A DNA stretch of 64,000 bases from Dichelobacter nodosus (GCF_001263335.1 NZ_LGVW01000012.1:62001-126000), one strand, 5' to 3'; counted from the first letter of the stretch, positions 45,675-56,235 are shown. The notes: generated from the sequence alone by a model not told the origin. A program made the numbers and translations.

Positions 45675-46888
45675 TATTGCGCGATCGCTTGAGGATTGGT
45701 TTTATAATATCGCCATAATGCCCATGCGCTCAAAGTACCAATAACGCCAAAAGATATCCACGGCAATGCAGGAATCGCGTGTTGATTGCCTAAATCGTAC
45801 AACCAACCGCCGACAAAATTCCCAATACCGCCCCCAATTCCCATACTAAAATTCGCAAAACCTACGTAAAGCCCCAGCGCTTTGGGGTGCGAAATATGCG
45901 CGATTAAAATATCAATCATCGGGCGGCTGATAAGATAACCCAATGTATAAATGCCGATCCAAAATAAAAAAACAGAAAAATGCTGCGCCGATCCCACAAA
46001 AACAGTGCCCAACGTCATAATCAAAGTGCCGGCAATAAGCAATTGATGCGTCATAAAATATTTTTGCAACCAACGCACCACAAAATATTGCAAAATCAAA
46101 GTGAGTAGTGAACTGAAGGTATACAACACACTTGCGCTTGCTTGACGACCGGTTAACTGTTCCGCAAATAGGGGAAAAGTAATATTAATTTGCATCACCA
46201 CAAACCAGTAACCGCACATTAAAGCAACAAATATTAAAAATGGGCGATTACTAAAAATGGCGCGAAACGGCGGAGAATCGGAAGTCGTATTGGGGCGGCG
46301 ATTAGGAAAATAACGTAATGCGACGTAAACGTTCATTAAAAAGAATAATCCGGAGACGATACCGACGGCGCGAAAACCAAAAAATAATAAAATAATCGCT
46401 AATAGCGGCCCGATAGTTGCTGCGGTACTTCCGATATAGTTAACCAGTAAATAAAATTGCCGGCGCTCTTCTGGGCGCGTCATATAAATGGTTGCGGCTT
46501 GGAAAGGGGCATCAAATAAAGCGCCGCCCAAACCTGCAAGCAATAAACCTAAATAAAACGTTGAAATTTCATCGGCAAAACCGAGAATAAAAAAGCCGAT
46601 CGCGCGGATAATCAATCCGGTGCACAACACCGGTTTTAAACCGTAGCGATCGGATAACATACCGCCAATAAATGTTAATCCTTGCTGGATAATTTGTCTG
46701 ACGGCTAACGCAAATCCCACTACCGCCGCCGAAAAGCCAACATTTGTAACAAAATGCACCGAAATCAGCGGCATCATTAAAGTGTAGCCGGTGACGGTAA
46801 TCATGTCGTAAATCAGCAGGGTAAATAGTTCTGGTCGCGAGCGATAAGAGAGGAAATCCGTTAAGGGAGTAAAGGAAAATTTTGCCAT
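45674..46888 (-). CDS. MFS transporter, MdtH-like
   Basis: 404 residues with about 12 membrane helices. The loop 2-3 motif reads G-G-M-L-S-D-R-Y-G-L-K-P, and an R-Q-I-I-Q-Q-G-L segment plus G-L-G-G-A-L-F-D-A-P resemble E. coli MdtH, a multidrug efflux protein. Substrate not deducible. It is 3 bp beyond the pth stop, in the position where ychF often follows pth. Confidence 0.85.
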   Translation of the reverse strand: MAKFSFTPLTDFLSYRSRPELFTLLIYDMITVTGYTLMMPLISVHFVTNVGFSAAVVGFALAVRQIIQQGLTFIGGMLSDRYGLKPVLCTGLIIRAIGFFILGFADEISTFYLGLLLAGLGGALFDAPFQAATIYMTRPEERRQFYLLVNYIGSTAATIGPLLAIILLFFGFRAVGIVSGLFFLMNVYVALRYFPNRRPNTTSDSPPFRAIFSNRPFLIFVALMCGYWFVVMQINITFPLFAEQLTGRQASASVLYTFSSLLTLILQYFVVRWLQKYFMTHQLLIAGTLIMTLGTVFVGSAQHFSVFLFWIGIYTLGYLISRPMIDILIAHISHPKALGLYVGFANFSMGIGGGIGNFVGGWLYDLGNQHAIPALPWISFGVIGTLSAWALWRYYKTNPQAIAQ

Positions 46889-46891
46889 GAG

Positions 46892-47461
46892 TTATAAGCT
46901 ATGTAGCCAATGCATTGCTTTTTCATCGCCTTCCGTGATAAGTTTTTCAATGGCTTTTTTGCCATATGATAGAGACTCATTGAGTCGCTCCATATGCGTT
47001 GCACTGGGTGCTTTTAAAACATAATCAATAACTTGTGTACTATTTTCAGGGCGTCCGATTCCAATACGTAAGCGATAAAAATCCTGACTAGCTAAAGCAG
47101 CGATAATATCGCGCAAACCATTGTGCCCACCGTGTCCGCCCGATTTTTTGAGCTTGATTTTACCTTCCGGCAAATCGAGTTCATCGTGAATAATTAATAT
47201 TTGTTGCGGTTCAATGTGATAAAACCGACAAACTGCGGCAAGTGATTTGCCGCTGGCGTTCATAAATGTTTGCGGTTTGAGGAGAAAAATTTTCTGCTGA
47301 TTGATTGCAATTTCGCCAAATTCTGCAAAGAATTTTTTTTCTGTCCGTAGTCGGCAGCTATAATCTTGTGCAGTTTGATCTAATAACCAAAAACCCGCAT
47401 TGTGACGGGTTTTTTGGTACTGTTCTCCGGGATTTCCCAGACCAACAATCAATTTGAGCAT
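46892..47461 (-). CDS. pth: Peptidyl-tRNA hydrolase
   Basis: Cleaves peptidyl-tRNAs dropped from ribosomes. 189 residues with G-L-G-N-P-G (N10), catalytic His20 in T-R-H-N-A-G-F, H-D-E-L-D-L-P and G-G-H-N-G-L. It follows rplY by 5 bp, a conserved rplY-pth pair. Confidence 0.96.
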   Translation of the reverse strand: MLKLIVGLGNPGEQYQKTRHNAGFWLLDQTAQDYSCRLRTEKKFFAEFGEIAINQQKIFLLKPQTFMNASGKSLAAVCRFYHIEPQQILIIHDELDLPEGKIKLKKSGGHGGHNGLRDIIAALASQDFYRLRIGIGRPENSTQVIDYVLKAPSATHMERLNESLSYGKKAIEKLITEGDEKAMHWLHSL

Positions 47462-47466
47462 GTGTT

Positions 47467-48144
47467 TTACTCTTGCTTGTCAGCGTCTTCTTCTTTATCG
47501 CCTTCTTCATCGGCAGCGGCGGTATCAGTATCTTCCATTTGTTCTTCACGTTGTGGATAACTGATTTGAACGACAACTGTGGCAGCGAATTCTTCGTCTT
47601 CCATATCGCCAACCAAGCGCACGCCTTCCGGCAATTTTAAATCTGCCAAAGTGATGATATCGCCGATATTGGCTTCTGATAAATCAACAGCAATATATTC
47701 AGGCAACAAGCTCGGACGGCAAATAACTTCTACCGTTGTCATATGACGAGACACAATTCCGCCGTCAGTTTTAATGCCTGGTGCGCGTTCTTCACCCACA
47801 AATTCCAAAAGCACGGTTGCTGTTATTTCTTGACCGCGAACAATGCGTTGGAAGTCAAAATGTTGGAATAATGGTTTGTAAATATGATGTTGAACATCAC
47901 GAACTAAAATTTCTTGATCTTCTTGTCCATCGATTTTTAAGTTGATGATTTGAGAGAAGAAACTATGATTTTTAGCGTTCTTTTTTAACTCATCTTGTTT
48001 GATAGCAATCGCTTGCGGTTCAGTATTTCCGCCATAAATGATTGCCGGAACCAATCCTTGACGACGCAGGCGGCGGCTCGCACCTTTCCCTTGCTCTTCG
48101 CGAACGACGGCATGTAATGTATAGCGATATTTTTGTTCAGCCAT
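47467..48144 (-). CDS. rplY: 50S ribosomal protein L25, long (Ctc) form
   Basis: 225 residues: N-terminal 5S rRNA-binding L25 domain (about 1-90, G-K-G-A-S-R-R-L-R), C-terminal Ctc/TL5 domain (about 95-190) and an acidic tail. The ATG at 48144 is chosen over an in-frame start four codons upstream because it gives the usual M-A-E-Q-K. A terminator lies between prs and this gene. Confidence 0.94.
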   Translation of the reverse strand: MAEQKYRYTLHAVVREEQGKGASRRLRRQGLVPAIIYGGNTEPQAIAIKQDELKKNAKNHSFFSQIINLKIDGQEDQEILVRDVQHHIYKPLFQHFDFQRIVRGQEITATVLLEFVGEERAPGIKTDGGIVSRHMTTVEVICRPSLLPEYIAVDLSEANIGDIITLADLKLPEGVRLVGDMEDEEFAATVVVQISYPQREEQMEDTDTAAADEEGDKEEDADKQE

Positions 48145-48160
48145 TTTATGCTCCAAAGTT

Positions 48161-48187
48161 TAAAAAAGGCACTTGCGACCAGTGCCT
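48161..48187 (-). terminator. Terminator between prs and rplY
   Basis: On the minus strand 7-bp stem AGGCACT/AGTGCCT (48167-48173, 48181-48187) with a 7-nt loop, then a T run; partial termination would still allow rplY expression. Confidence 0.75.
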
Positions 48188-48220
48188 AAAATATTATTCG
48201 TTGCGTCATTTACTGGAAAA

Positions 48221-49159
48221 TCAGTCAACAAATAATGATGAAATCGATTCTTCAACGTGAATGCGGCGAATACTTTCCGCAACCAATCCTGCAATGGAAA
48301 GTACGCGAATCTTCTCGCAGCTTTTTGCTTCTTCTCTTAGTGGAATGGAATCAGCAACCACCAATTCATCTAAACCAGAATTGGCAATATTAGCGAGTGC
48401 GTTACCGGATAAAACTGCGTGCGTGCAGTAAGCGGTAACATTTTTTGCGCCGCGTTCTTTTAATGCGCTTGCTGCGTTAGACAACGTTCCAGCGGTATCA
48501 ACGATATCGTCAACCAAAATACAACTGCATTCTGATACGTCGTCACCAATAATATTCATTACTTCCGATTCATTTGGGCGCGGGCGGCGTTTATCGATAA
48601 TAGCCAGTTTAGCGCCAACGCGTTTAGCAACCGCGCGCGCGCGAACCACTCCACCGATATCAGGAGAGACGATCACGGGTGATTTAATGTCTTTAGACAA
48701 AATATCATTTAAAACAATCGGCGTGGAGTAAATGTTGTCGACGGGGAAATCAAAAAAGCCCTGAATTTGGTCAGCGTGCAAATCTAAAGTCATCACGCGG
48801 TCAATGCCCACGCGCGCGATCATATTAGCAACAACTTTCGCAGAAATAGCGACACGAGCAGAACGTGGACGGCGATCTTGGCGTGAATAACCGTAGTAAG
48901 GCATAACTGCGGTAATGCGATTTGCTGAAGAACGGCGCAAAGCATCGCTAAGCAGCAAAAGTTCCATCAGGCAATCATTCGTCGGAAAGCAAGTGGGTTG
49001 AATAATAAAGACATCTTTTCCGCGGACATTTTCACGAATTTCGACTTGAATTTCTCCGTCAGAAAACTTGCTCACGGTAGCATTTCCCAGCGGCAGTCCT
49101 AGATGTTGAACGATTTGACGCGCCAGCTGCGGATTTGCATTTCCCGTGAAAACGGTCAT
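48221..49159 (-). CDS. prs: Ribose-phosphate pyrophosphokinase
   Basis: Makes PRPP from ribose 5-phosphate and ATP for purine, pyrimidine, histidine and NAD synthesis; PRPP is also used by hpt in this window. 312 residues with G-R-F/K-S-D-G-E, Y-S-R-Q-D-R and the PRPP loop [10 protein letters not shown]. The ATG at 49159 has AGAGG upstream and matches the family N-terminus better than a GTG at 49174. The gene lies 51 bp after tRNA-Gln and may be co-transcribed with it. Confidence 0.95.
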   Translation of the reverse strand: MTVFTGNANPQLARQIVQHLGLPLGNATVSKFSDGEIQVEIRENVRGKDVFIIQPTCFPTNDCLMELLLLSDALRRSSANRITAVMPYYGYSRQDRRPRSARVAISAKVVANMIARVGIDRVMTLDLHADQIQGFFDFPVDNIYSTPIVLNDILSKDIKSPVIVSPDIGGVVRARAVAKRVGAKLAIIDKRRPRPNESEVMNIIGDDVSECSCILVDDIVDTAGTLSNAASALKERGAKNVTAYCTHAVLSGNALANIANSGLDELVVADSIPLREEAKSCEKIRVLSIAGLVAESIRRIHVEESISSLFVD

Positions 49160-49210
49160 GCTACCTCTCGACACGTATTCACCTACATTAAAATTATAAA
49201 ATAGAAAAAA

Positions 49211-49285
49211 TGGCTGGGGTGGCAGGATTCGAACCTACGCATGTCGGGATCAAAACCCGATGCCTTACCACTTGGCGACACCCCA
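49211..49285 (-). tRNA. tRNA-Gln (anticodon TTG)
   Basis: 75 nt with CCA. Acceptor TGGGGTG/CACCCCA, discriminator G, anticodon stem TCGGG/CCCGA with loop TTTTGAT. Located between lolB and prs as in pseudomonads. Confidence 0.96.
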
Positions 49286-49333
49286 ATGAGATTAAAAATT
49301 TTTTTGTGCGTCTGAATGTTTCAGAAGTGCGTT

Positions 49334-49361
49334 ATTCTAAGCACAATTTTTTTAATTGCAA
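49334..49361 (-). promoter_or_regulatory. Promoter of tRNA-Gln/prs
   Basis: On the minus strand -35 TTGCAA (49356-49361), 16-nt spacer, -10 TAGAAT (49334-49339), with about 40 nt of leader before the mature tRNA. Confidence 0.7.
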
Positions 49362-49405
49362 GTTTTTTTGTATCAAAAAAGCGGTCATTATCGCGATCAA
49401 AAAAT

Positions 49406-49993
49406 TTATTTAATCGCATTAATATCTTGGATAAAAATTTTTATGAAATATTTTTCTTGTTTGAGGGTAATGTTTCGATAAAAACCATCATTTTGCCAAT
49501 CAGAAACGGTAATTTCCCAACCTTTTTCTTGAAATTTATCGGCGGGACGTAACACAAATAACCATTGTGGCAACGAATCAACGGGCAAATTAATTCCTAA
49601 ATGTTGTTGCATTTCTTCCGGGTGAAGTGTTGTGGTTTTTTTGCCGTCATTTACGATTAATTGATCATCTTTAATTTTGATCGTAAGCGCTGGTTGCCCG
49701 AGTGGATTGGATAAAGTTATTTCTTCATGATTTTTTCGATGTAACCAATCCAACGCGGCGCTGACGGCTTTTTGTTGACAGGAACGCGTTTTTTGCGCCG
49801 GACAATACGGATAACGCAATGCGATTTTGCCGTTTAACTGAAATGATTGTTTTAACCACGGTGACGGTGATTTTATTGGTGCGGTCGTTTTAGTAAACGG
49901 TTCGTGGCTGGGATTGGTGCTGCTGCAAGAATTTAGTCCACCGCAGAGCGTCAATATTAATGCTACCAATAAGGGAAATTTAGTTGAGTTCAA
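49406..49993 (-). CDS. lolB: Outer-membrane lipoprotein receptor LolB
   Basis: Accepts lipoproteins from LolA and inserts them in the outer membrane. 195 residues: signal sequence with lipobox L-N-S-C (Cys23), then a half-barrel-like domain with F-Q-L-N-G-K-I-A-L and L-S-N-P-L-G-Q. It overlaps the upstream TPR gene by 14 bp. Downstream, ispE, usually next to lolB, is absent. LolB also matters for delivering the lipoproteins that Slam exports. Confidence 0.85.
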   Translation of the reverse strand: MNSTKFPLLVALILTLCGGLNSCSSTNPSHEPFTKTTAPIKSPSPWLKQSFQLNGKIALRYPYCPAQKTRSCQQKAVSAALDWLHRKNHEEITLSNPLGQPALTIKIKDDQLIVNDGKKTTTLHPEEMQQHLGINLPVDSLPQWLFVLRPADKFQEKGWEITVSDWQNDGFYRNITLKQEKYFIKIFIQDINAIK

Positions 49994-51683
49994 AACGTTT
50001 TCCTATGTTAATTAAATCAAGATTATCGGGATTTGCTTTAAGTTTATAACCGTAAAACTCTTTAGCTAATTCTTTTTTGCCGTTAGCAACTAAAATTTCG
50101 ATGTAATGAAGCGCAATTTCATCGCGTGCTTGCGGCGTGTTAAAAGCAGAATAAGCGCGGCGCACCCAAATCAAAGCTTCTTCTTTTTTTCCTTGCGTAA
50201 ACAGCAACCAAGCATAACTATCTTGTATGGCAGGCGATTCTGGATAACGTTCCAGCGCTGATTTGATTAAATGCATGGCTTCTTCTTGGCGGTTAGTGTG
50301 TGTGAGCAATAAATAACCATAAGCGTTGATCACATCAATATCCGCGGGATCGGCTTTTAGAATTTTAATATAAACGGCTTCCGCCTCATTAAATTTTCCT
50401 ACTCTTTTTAAATATTCCGCCTGCGCGTATAACAAATCTATGCTTTCCGGAAATTGTGCCAACGCTTCTTTCAAAATGGTATCAGCGGTTTTATAGTCGC
50501 CGACTTTAATTAATTTATTGACTTCAAGAACATAAGAATCTAAAGCGTTTTCTGGAAAAGTTTTCCGAAAATCAACAAATGCCGCCAACGCTTTTTCTCG
50601 GTCAAACGGCGAAAAATAACTCGAAGCAATAAATTCACGAGATTGCATATACATGATTGCGTCCGGCGGAATTTTTCGCAAAAATTCGACTTTTTCATCT
50701 CGATTTCCCGATAATTCGGCAACGCGCGCCATATAATGAAAATAATCCTCGATATAGATTTCTTTGCGATCGAGTAGCGATTGATAAATTGCAGCCGCGT
50801 TATCCCGATCTTTATTATTGGCATATAACCAAGCGAGCAATAAATAAAGCGGTTTTTCTTTTTTCGTATCTAATTGCGCCCAACGTTGCGCCAATTCCAA
50901 CGCCTTTTCCCATTGAGAATGGGCAACCAGCAGATCGATTTCGGTAGAAATGAGATCAACATCATCAGGATAACGGGCGCGCAATCGTTCCATAATAACG
51001 AGCGCATCTTTTAATTGTCCCACCGATGAAAGCATTTCCGCCTGCATCACTTCCAGCTGCCGCCAGCGCGTATCCAAAGCTAATGCCGCATTAAACGCAT
51101 CAATAGCTTGCGTGACCAATCCTTGCTCTTTTGCAATCATACCGACGTAATAATGAAGATAAGGATTTTTGGGAAATCTTTCAGACATTTTCTTTAAAAA
51201 TGCCAGCCGGCTTTCATTATCAGGCAAAAATGATAATGATTGAATTAAATGCAAAACATTTTGCGGTCCGCCGTCTCTAATAAGCAGTTTTTCAGTTTCA
51301 TTTTCTGCTTGTTCTATTTTTTTATTAAAGATGAGCGCCTCGATTAAAGAAAAATGCGCGTCATCATCATTAGGAAATCGCTCCAACCATTCTCTGACGA
51401 TTTTTTCTGACAAATCATAGCGATAAGAAGCAAGCGTCAACGCATAATTATATTGGTACGCTTCATATTGTTTACTTTCTTCTGCTACTTTTTGCATATA
51501 ATGGATAGCGGTTGAATACTCTTTAGAAAGAGTAGTAAACCGTGCTACTAAAGTGTCATAAATCCATTGCGAAGAAGACTGCCATTGCGGTGATTTTTCC
51601 ACATTTTGCAGGGCAAACGCACTAATCGCCAAACATAATGTGCCAACAATGATCGTTTTTAGCAGCATAAAAAATTTAGTCAT
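49980..51683 (-). CDS. TPR-repeat periplasmic protein
   Basis: 567 residues: signal peptide (about 1-24), then about a dozen tetratricopeptide-like helical repeats throughout. A TPR protein between lolB and hemA is also found in Pseudomonas (PA4667-like), so this is probably its counterpart. No enzymatic motif. Likely an envelope assembly scaffold, function unproven. Overlaps lolB by 14 bp. Confidence 0.85.
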   Translation of the reverse strand: MTKFFMLLKTIIVGTLCLAISAFALQNVEKSPQWQSSSQWIYDTLVARFTTLSKEYSTAIHYMQKVAEESKQYEAYQYNYALTLASYRYDLSEKIVREWLERFPNDDDAHFSLIEALIFNKKIEQAENETEKLLIRDGGPQNVLHLIQSLSFLPDNESRLAFLKKMSERFPKNPYLHYYVGMIAKEQGLVTQAIDAFNAALALDTRWRQLEVMQAEMLSSVGQLKDALVIMERLRARYPDDVDLISTEIDLLVAHSQWEKALELAQRWAQLDTKKEKPLYLLLAWLYANNKDRDNAAAIYQSLLDRKEIYIEDYFHYMARVAELSGNRDEKVEFLRKIPPDAIMYMQSREFIASSYFSPFDREKALAAFVDFRKTFPENALDSYVLEVNKLIKVGDYKTADTILKEALAQFPESIDLLYAQAEYLKRVGKFNEAEAVYIKILKADPADIDVINAYGYLLLTHTNRQEEAMHLIKSALERYPESPAIQDSYAWLLFTQGKKEEALIWVRRAYSAFNTPQARDEIALHYIEILVANGKKELAKEFYGYKLKANPDNLDLINIGKRFELN

Positions 51684-51735
51684 TGATACCGTCTCGGTGA
51701 AAATGGGTTCTAATAGATTAAATTAACTCGTTATC

Positions 51736-53028
51736 ATGAGCAATTTTGTTTCCAAATCATCACATTCTCACGTGCATAATACAATTTACGTTTTAGGTTT
51801 TCGCCATCAAACCACGCCCGCATCGGTGCGGGAAAAATTGGCGTTTTCTCCCGAAAAAATCCTGAATACATTGCCCTTTTTGCAGGCGCAATGCGCTGGC
51901 GCCGAAATTCTTTTACTTTCTACGTGCAACCGTAGCGAATGGTATTTTGCGAGTAACACGCCGCCGCGTTTAGAAGAATGGCTTTATCAACATACCGCCA
52001 TCAGCAGCGAAGAACTCAAACGCCACCTTTTTATCTACACCGATCGGGAAGCTGTTCAACATTTATACCGCGTCGCTTGCGGACTCGATTCATTAATTTT
52101 GGGTGAACCGCAAATTTTGGGACAACTCAAAGCCGCCTACCGATTAGCAAAAAAGGCGGGCAGCATCGGCAGTTGGTTAGAACGTTTATTTCAACACAGT
52201 TTCGCGTTGGCGAAACACGTTCGCCATCAAACTGATATCGGTAAAAACCCCGTTTCTGTTGCATACGCCGGCGTGCAACTAACCCATCAATTTTTTGATG
52301 ACTACAGCAAACGCACGGCAATTATCGTGGGCGCGGGGGAAACGGCGCAATTAGTCGCGCGTTATCTACATGATTTAAAAATAAAACGTTTGATTATTGC
52401 CAACCGCACCTTAAATCGTGCGCAACAATTGGCGGAAAGCGTGGGCGGTTATGCGCTTTCTTTGCCGCAACTTGCCGATCATTTGCATGAAGCCGATATG
52501 ATTTTTGGTTGCGCGCGCGCTGATGTATTCCTCGTTACGCAAAATATGGCAATTACGGCACTGCAGCGGCGGCAAAACACGCTTCAGGTTTATATCGATT
52601 TGGGCATACCGCATAATTTCGATCGCAATATCGACAATAAAGAAAACGCCTTCCTCTACGATATGGATAATCTGGCGCAACTAATTGATAAAAATCGTGA
52701 AACGCGGCAAAAAGCAGCGGCAGAAGCAGAAACATTTATCCGTTTATACAGCAATGATTTTTTGAATTGGACGCAAGAAAAACCGCAGCAGCACATGATT
52801 CGCCACATTCGCGCTGATGCCCATAATATCCGGCAAAAATTATTAATAATGGCATATCGCCAACTCGCTCAAGGCGCCGATCCGGAAAAAGTATTAGCGG
52901 AAATGAGTTATAAATTAACGAATAAATTGCTCCATCAACCCTGCGCGTTGATTCACGCCATTCCGCCCGATCATAAAGATTGGCTTGCCGTTGTTGCCGA
53001 TACGTTTAACGCCGAATTGCCTAAATAA
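51736..53028 (+). CDS. hemA: Glutamyl-tRNA reductase
   Basis: First step of C5 tetrapyrrole synthesis: reduces Glu-tRNA to glutamate-1-semialdehyde. 430 residues with the catalytic Cys64 in S-T-C-N-R-S-E, the G-E-P-Q-I-L-G-Q motif and an NADPH-binding V-G-A-G-E-T. About ten residues longer at the N-terminus than E. coli, with a weak ribosome site; a later start is possible but no good one is seen. Head of hemA-prfA-prmC. Confidence 0.95.
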   Translation: MSNFVSKSSHSHVHNTIYVLGFRHQTTPASVREKLAFSPEKILNTLPFLQAQCAGAEILLLSTCNRSEWYFASNTPPRLEEWLYQHTAISSEELKRHLFIYTDREAVQHLYRVACGLDSLILGEPQILGQLKAAYRLAKKAGSIGSWLERLFQHSFALAKHVRHQTDIGKNPVSVAYAGVQLTHQFFDDYSKRTAIIVGAGETAQLVARYLHDLKIKRLIIANRTLNRAQQLAESVGGYALSLPQLADHLHEADMIFGCARADVFLVTQNMAITALQRRQNTLQVYIDLGIPHNFDRNIDNKENAFLYDMDNLAQLIDKNRETRQKAAAEAETFIRLYSNDFLNWTQEKPQQHMIRHIRADAHNIRQKLLIMAYRQLAQGADPEKVLAEMSYKLTNKLLHQPCALIHAIPPDHKDWLAVVADTFNAELPK

Positions 53029-53184
53029 TCCGTTGTTTTAGAAAATGCGGCGAGATTTTGTGATAGCATTTTTGCCGATTTACGTTACCGCATTTTGCGC
53101 AAAAAAAGCCGCGTTTGTCGTCTTCATCGGCAAACGTATTCTCGCCGCTTTTGAAATTACGATACCAATTTTGAGAACCTTTTT

Positions 53185-54282
53185 ATGAGTATATTAACCG
53201 CTTCTATTAAAGAAAAATTAATTACAATTTGTGAACGATATGAAGAACTTAATGCTTTATTAGCCGACCCGAGCGTTGCCGCCGATCCGGATTTACTCCG
53301 CCGCTACGGACAAGAACACGCGCAACTGGCGCCCATCGTTGAAATCTTCCAAGAAATAGAACATTTACAACAAGAAGCCAACGATTTAAAAGAACTGGAA
53401 GATGATGCCGAAATGGCGGAATACGTTGCCGCCGAACAAAGCGAAAATCTTAAAAAAACAGAAGAGTGTGAACAAAAACTCGCGCGTTTAATGATTCCGC
53501 AAGATCCGTTAGACGAAGCCAATATTTTCTTAGAAATTCGCGCGGGAACCGGCGGCGATGAAGCGGCAATTTTTGCCGGCGATTTAATGCGTATGTATGC
53601 GCGGTTTGCTGAAAATCGCGGTTGGCAGATTTCCGTTTTATCAGAAAATGCCGGCGAATTTGGCGGTTATCGTGAAATTATTTGCCGCGTCAGCGGTCAG
53701 CGTGTTTATTCCACTTTAAAATTTGAATCCGGCGCGCATCGCGTGCAACGCGTTCCAGAAACCGAAGCCAGCGGACGCATTCATACTTCTGCGGCAACTG
53801 TTGCCGTTTTGCCGGAAAGTGATGAAATTGAAGATATTGAAATTAATCCCGCTGATTTGCGCGTGGATACTTTTCGCGCCAGCGGCGCCGGCGGTCAACA
53901 CGTTAATAAAACCGATTCAGCAATCAGAATTACGCATTTGCCCACGGGCATCGTTGTGGAATGTCAAGAAGAACGTTCACAACATAAAAACCGCGCAAAA
54001 GCCATGCGTTGGTTGTACGCCAAATTGATGGATCGCGAACGGCAAGCGGCAGAAAAAGAAATCGCCGCCGAACGTAAATCTTTGGTTGGCACCGGCGATC
54101 GCAGCGAAAGAATCCGTACTTATAATTATCCGCAGGGACGCGTGACCGATCACCGCATCAATTTAACGCTTTATGCGCTCGATGATGTTTTAAACGGGCA
54201 ACTGGATTTATTAGTCATTCCGTTGCAACAAGCTCAAGAAACCAATGATTTATTGGCATTGCAAGAATCGACGCTTTCATGA
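53185..54282 (+). CDS. prfA: Peptide chain release factor 1
   Basis: Terminates translation at UAA and UAG. 365 residues with the catalytic G-G-Q (236-238) and the codon-recognition P-x-T tripeptide (191-193, read as P-E-T), which separates RF1 from RF2. Overlaps prmC, its methyltransferase, by 4 bp. Confidence 0.96.
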   Translation: MSILTASIKEKLITICERYEELNALLADPSVAADPDLLRRYGQEHAQLAPIVEIFQEIEHLQQEANDLKELEDDAEMAEYVAAEQSENLKKTEECEQKLARLMIPQDPLDEANIFLEIRAGTGGDEAAIFAGDLMRMYARFAENRGWQISVLSENAGEFGGYREIICRVSGQRVYSTLKFESGAHRVQRVPETEASGRIHTSAATVAVLPESDEIEDIEINPADLRVDTFRASGAGGQHVNKTDSAIRITHLPTGIVVECQEERSQHKNRAKAMRWLYAKLMDRERQAAEKEIAAERKSLVGTGDRSERIRTYNYPQGRVTDHRINLTLYALDDVLNGQLDLLVIPLQQAQETNDLLALQESTLS

Positions 54283-55109
54283 ATTTATGGCAATGGCTGG
54301 AGTGCGCCGCCGCGCAATTGCCTGAAAAAGAAAGCGCTTTATTAGAAGCGCGTTTATTTGCCGAACGCGTATTAAACATTGCGCCCGTACGGCAGCGTTA
54401 CCGCAATCCGGAACTGACTGTGCCCCAAATCGCGCAATTAAACGCGTTATTATTGCGGCGCGCGCGCGGCGAACCGTTTGCGTACATATTGGGTAATCAA
54501 CCGTTTTATCATTTGGATCTCAAAGTATCGCCGGCGGTGCTGATTCCGCGTCCTGAAACCGAGCAGTTGGTTGATGCCGCGTTGGCAAAAATCCCGCCGC
54601 AAGATTGTTATCGCGTTATTGATTTGGGAACGGGTTCCGGCGCGATCGCTTTGGCAATTGCTGCCGAACGTCCGCATTGTCGGGTTTTGGCAGTGGATAA
54701 AAGTTGGGACGCGTTACGCGTGGCGCAGGAAAATGCGCGTCATTTGCAATTAGCTAATGTGCATTTTGTATTAAGCGATTGGTTAACGGCGATTGCTGAT
54801 GCGCGCGCCGATATGATCGTGAGTAATCCGCCCTATATTGACGCGCACGATGAACATTTAGCGGCGCTTGCTTATGAACCGCAAATGGCGCTGGTGAGTC
54901 CGGAACACGGTTATGCTGATTTGCTGCATTTAATTGCGCACGCTGGACGCTGTTTGCGTCCGAACGGTTGGTTATTGTTGGAACACGGCAATCAGCAGGC
55001 GCAAAAATTGCGCGCATTTGCCGCCGAACAATCCGGTTGGCAGCATATTCATTCATTGCGCGATTATGCCGGCTGGGAACGAATAACTTGCATGCAATGT
55101 TCCATGTGA
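54279..55109 (+). CDS. prmC: Release factor glutamine methyltransferase
   Basis: Methylates the GGQ glutamine of RF1/RF2 using SAM. 276 residues with an N-terminal helical domain, the SAM loop [10 protein letters not shown] and the catalytic N-P-P-Y motif (S-N-P-P-Y-I-D). Start overlaps the prfA stop (ATGA), the standard coupled pair. Confidence 0.95.
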   Translation: MNLWQWLECAAAQLPEKESALLEARLFAERVLNIAPVRQRYRNPELTVPQIAQLNALLLRRARGEPFAYILGNQPFYHLDLKVSPAVLIPRPETEQLVDAALAKIPPQDCYRVIDLGTGSGAIALAIAAERPHCRVLAVDKSWDALRVAQENARHLQLANVHFVLSDWLTAIADARADMIVSNPPYIDAHDEHLAALAYEPQMALVSPEHGYADLLHLIAHAGRCLRPNGWLLLEHGNQQAQKLRAFAAEQSGWQHIHSLRDYAGWERITCMQCSM

Positions 55110-55116
55110 AACCTTA

Positions 55117-56094
55117 TTATTTTTTCCAAACGCGTTGAATTAATTGCAAAATATTGCCGCGCATGATCAAATCAATATCGCTTTCGCGGTAATTAAGCTG
55201 CGCTAATGCTTCGGCGATGATCGGCAATCCTTTCGGGCTGACGTATTTCCCGCTTAATCCTTTTTTGGGCGCATAACCAGCGCGCGTTGGCCACCAATAA
55301 TTACGATCCACGTTTTCGGGAATATCGGGGCGCCCGTCGTCATAACAATAATCCAAACCGATAGCAGTATGTTCCACGCCAATTAAACCGGCAACATAAT
55401 CGATCAAAGGCACAAGCGACCGTGGATTTAATTGTTCATCGCCGATAAAACGTCCCACGCCGTTTAATGCCACTAATCCGCCCGTTTGCGCGACCGCTTG
55501 TAAAGTTGTATCGCTCACGTTTCGTTGATGATCGACTTTTGCCCGCGGATTGGCGTGACTATAAAGTACGGGACGATTTAAATCGCGGCTCAATGCGCAA
55601 ATATCCAAAGCGGTTTTTTCGGAATTATGGCTTAAATCCATCAAAATGCCGTGCGCATGAATCGCGCGAACGAATTGCTCGCCGGCAGCGGTTAATCCTT
55701 GTTCGCTTTCATCGTGCGCGCCGCCTGCCCATAAATTATTGCGGTTATACGCTAAATGAATTTGCCGCACGCCTAAATCGTGATACAACGCGATCATTTC
55801 CGTTGAACCCATCAACGGCAGCGCGCCTTCCAAATCAAAAGAAACGGCTAACTTTTGTTGCGCAAAAGCATCAACAATATCTTGATAACAATTTGCTTGC
55901 ACGAGCCAATCAGAAGCGGCAATTTGCGCGCGAAAACCGGCTAAAGTGGTCATAATTTGCGCGAGTGGATTCATATCCATGCCAACGTTAATCGATACAT
56001 AACGCACGCCGGCGTCATAATGCAGGCGTAATTGTGCAAAATCGGTGTCGCCGTGTAACGGAAGGCAACTGTGGCAATCGGCAAATAAGCGCAT
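55117..56094 (-). CDS. M19 (renal dipeptidase) family peptidase
   Basis: 325 residues with a TIM-barrel amidohydrolase pattern. Family metal ligands are seen at E89 (F-D-L-E-G), H156 (D-L-S-H), H180 (Y-S-H-A-N) and D248 (G-L-D-Y). The first H-x-D motif is H8-S-C10, so an expected aspartate is a cysteine. No signal peptide. The ATG at 56094 is chosen over an upstream start because M-R-L-F-A-D-C-H begins the first barrel strand. Likely a cytoplasmic dipeptidase. Confidence 0.83.
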   Translation of the reverse strand: MRLFADCHSCLPLHGDTDFAQLRLHYDAGVRYVSINVGMDMNPLAQIMTTLAGFRAQIAASDWLVQANCYQDIVDAFAQQKLAVSFDLEGALPLMGSTEMIALYHDLGVRQIHLAYNRNNLWAGGAHDESEQGLTAAGEQFVRAIHAHGILMDLSHNSEKTALDICALSRDLNRPVLYSHANPRAKVDHQRNVSDTTLQAVAQTGGLVALNGVGRFIGDEQLNPRSLVPLIDYVAGLIGVEHTAIGLDYCYDDGRPDIPENVDRNYWWPTRAGYAPKKGLSGKYVSPKGLPIIAEALAQLNYRESDIDLIMRGNILQLIQRVWKK

Positions 56095-56235
56095 GATGAT
56101 TCCTTTTTGAAAAAAATACGGATAACGGCAACGCCGCGGCAGAAAATGAGCGCGCAAGCAAGTAGCCATAGACCGCCAGAAGCGGCGCCGCTACAATAAT
56201 CAGCTGACAACAAAAAATCAAACAAAGGACTTGAA

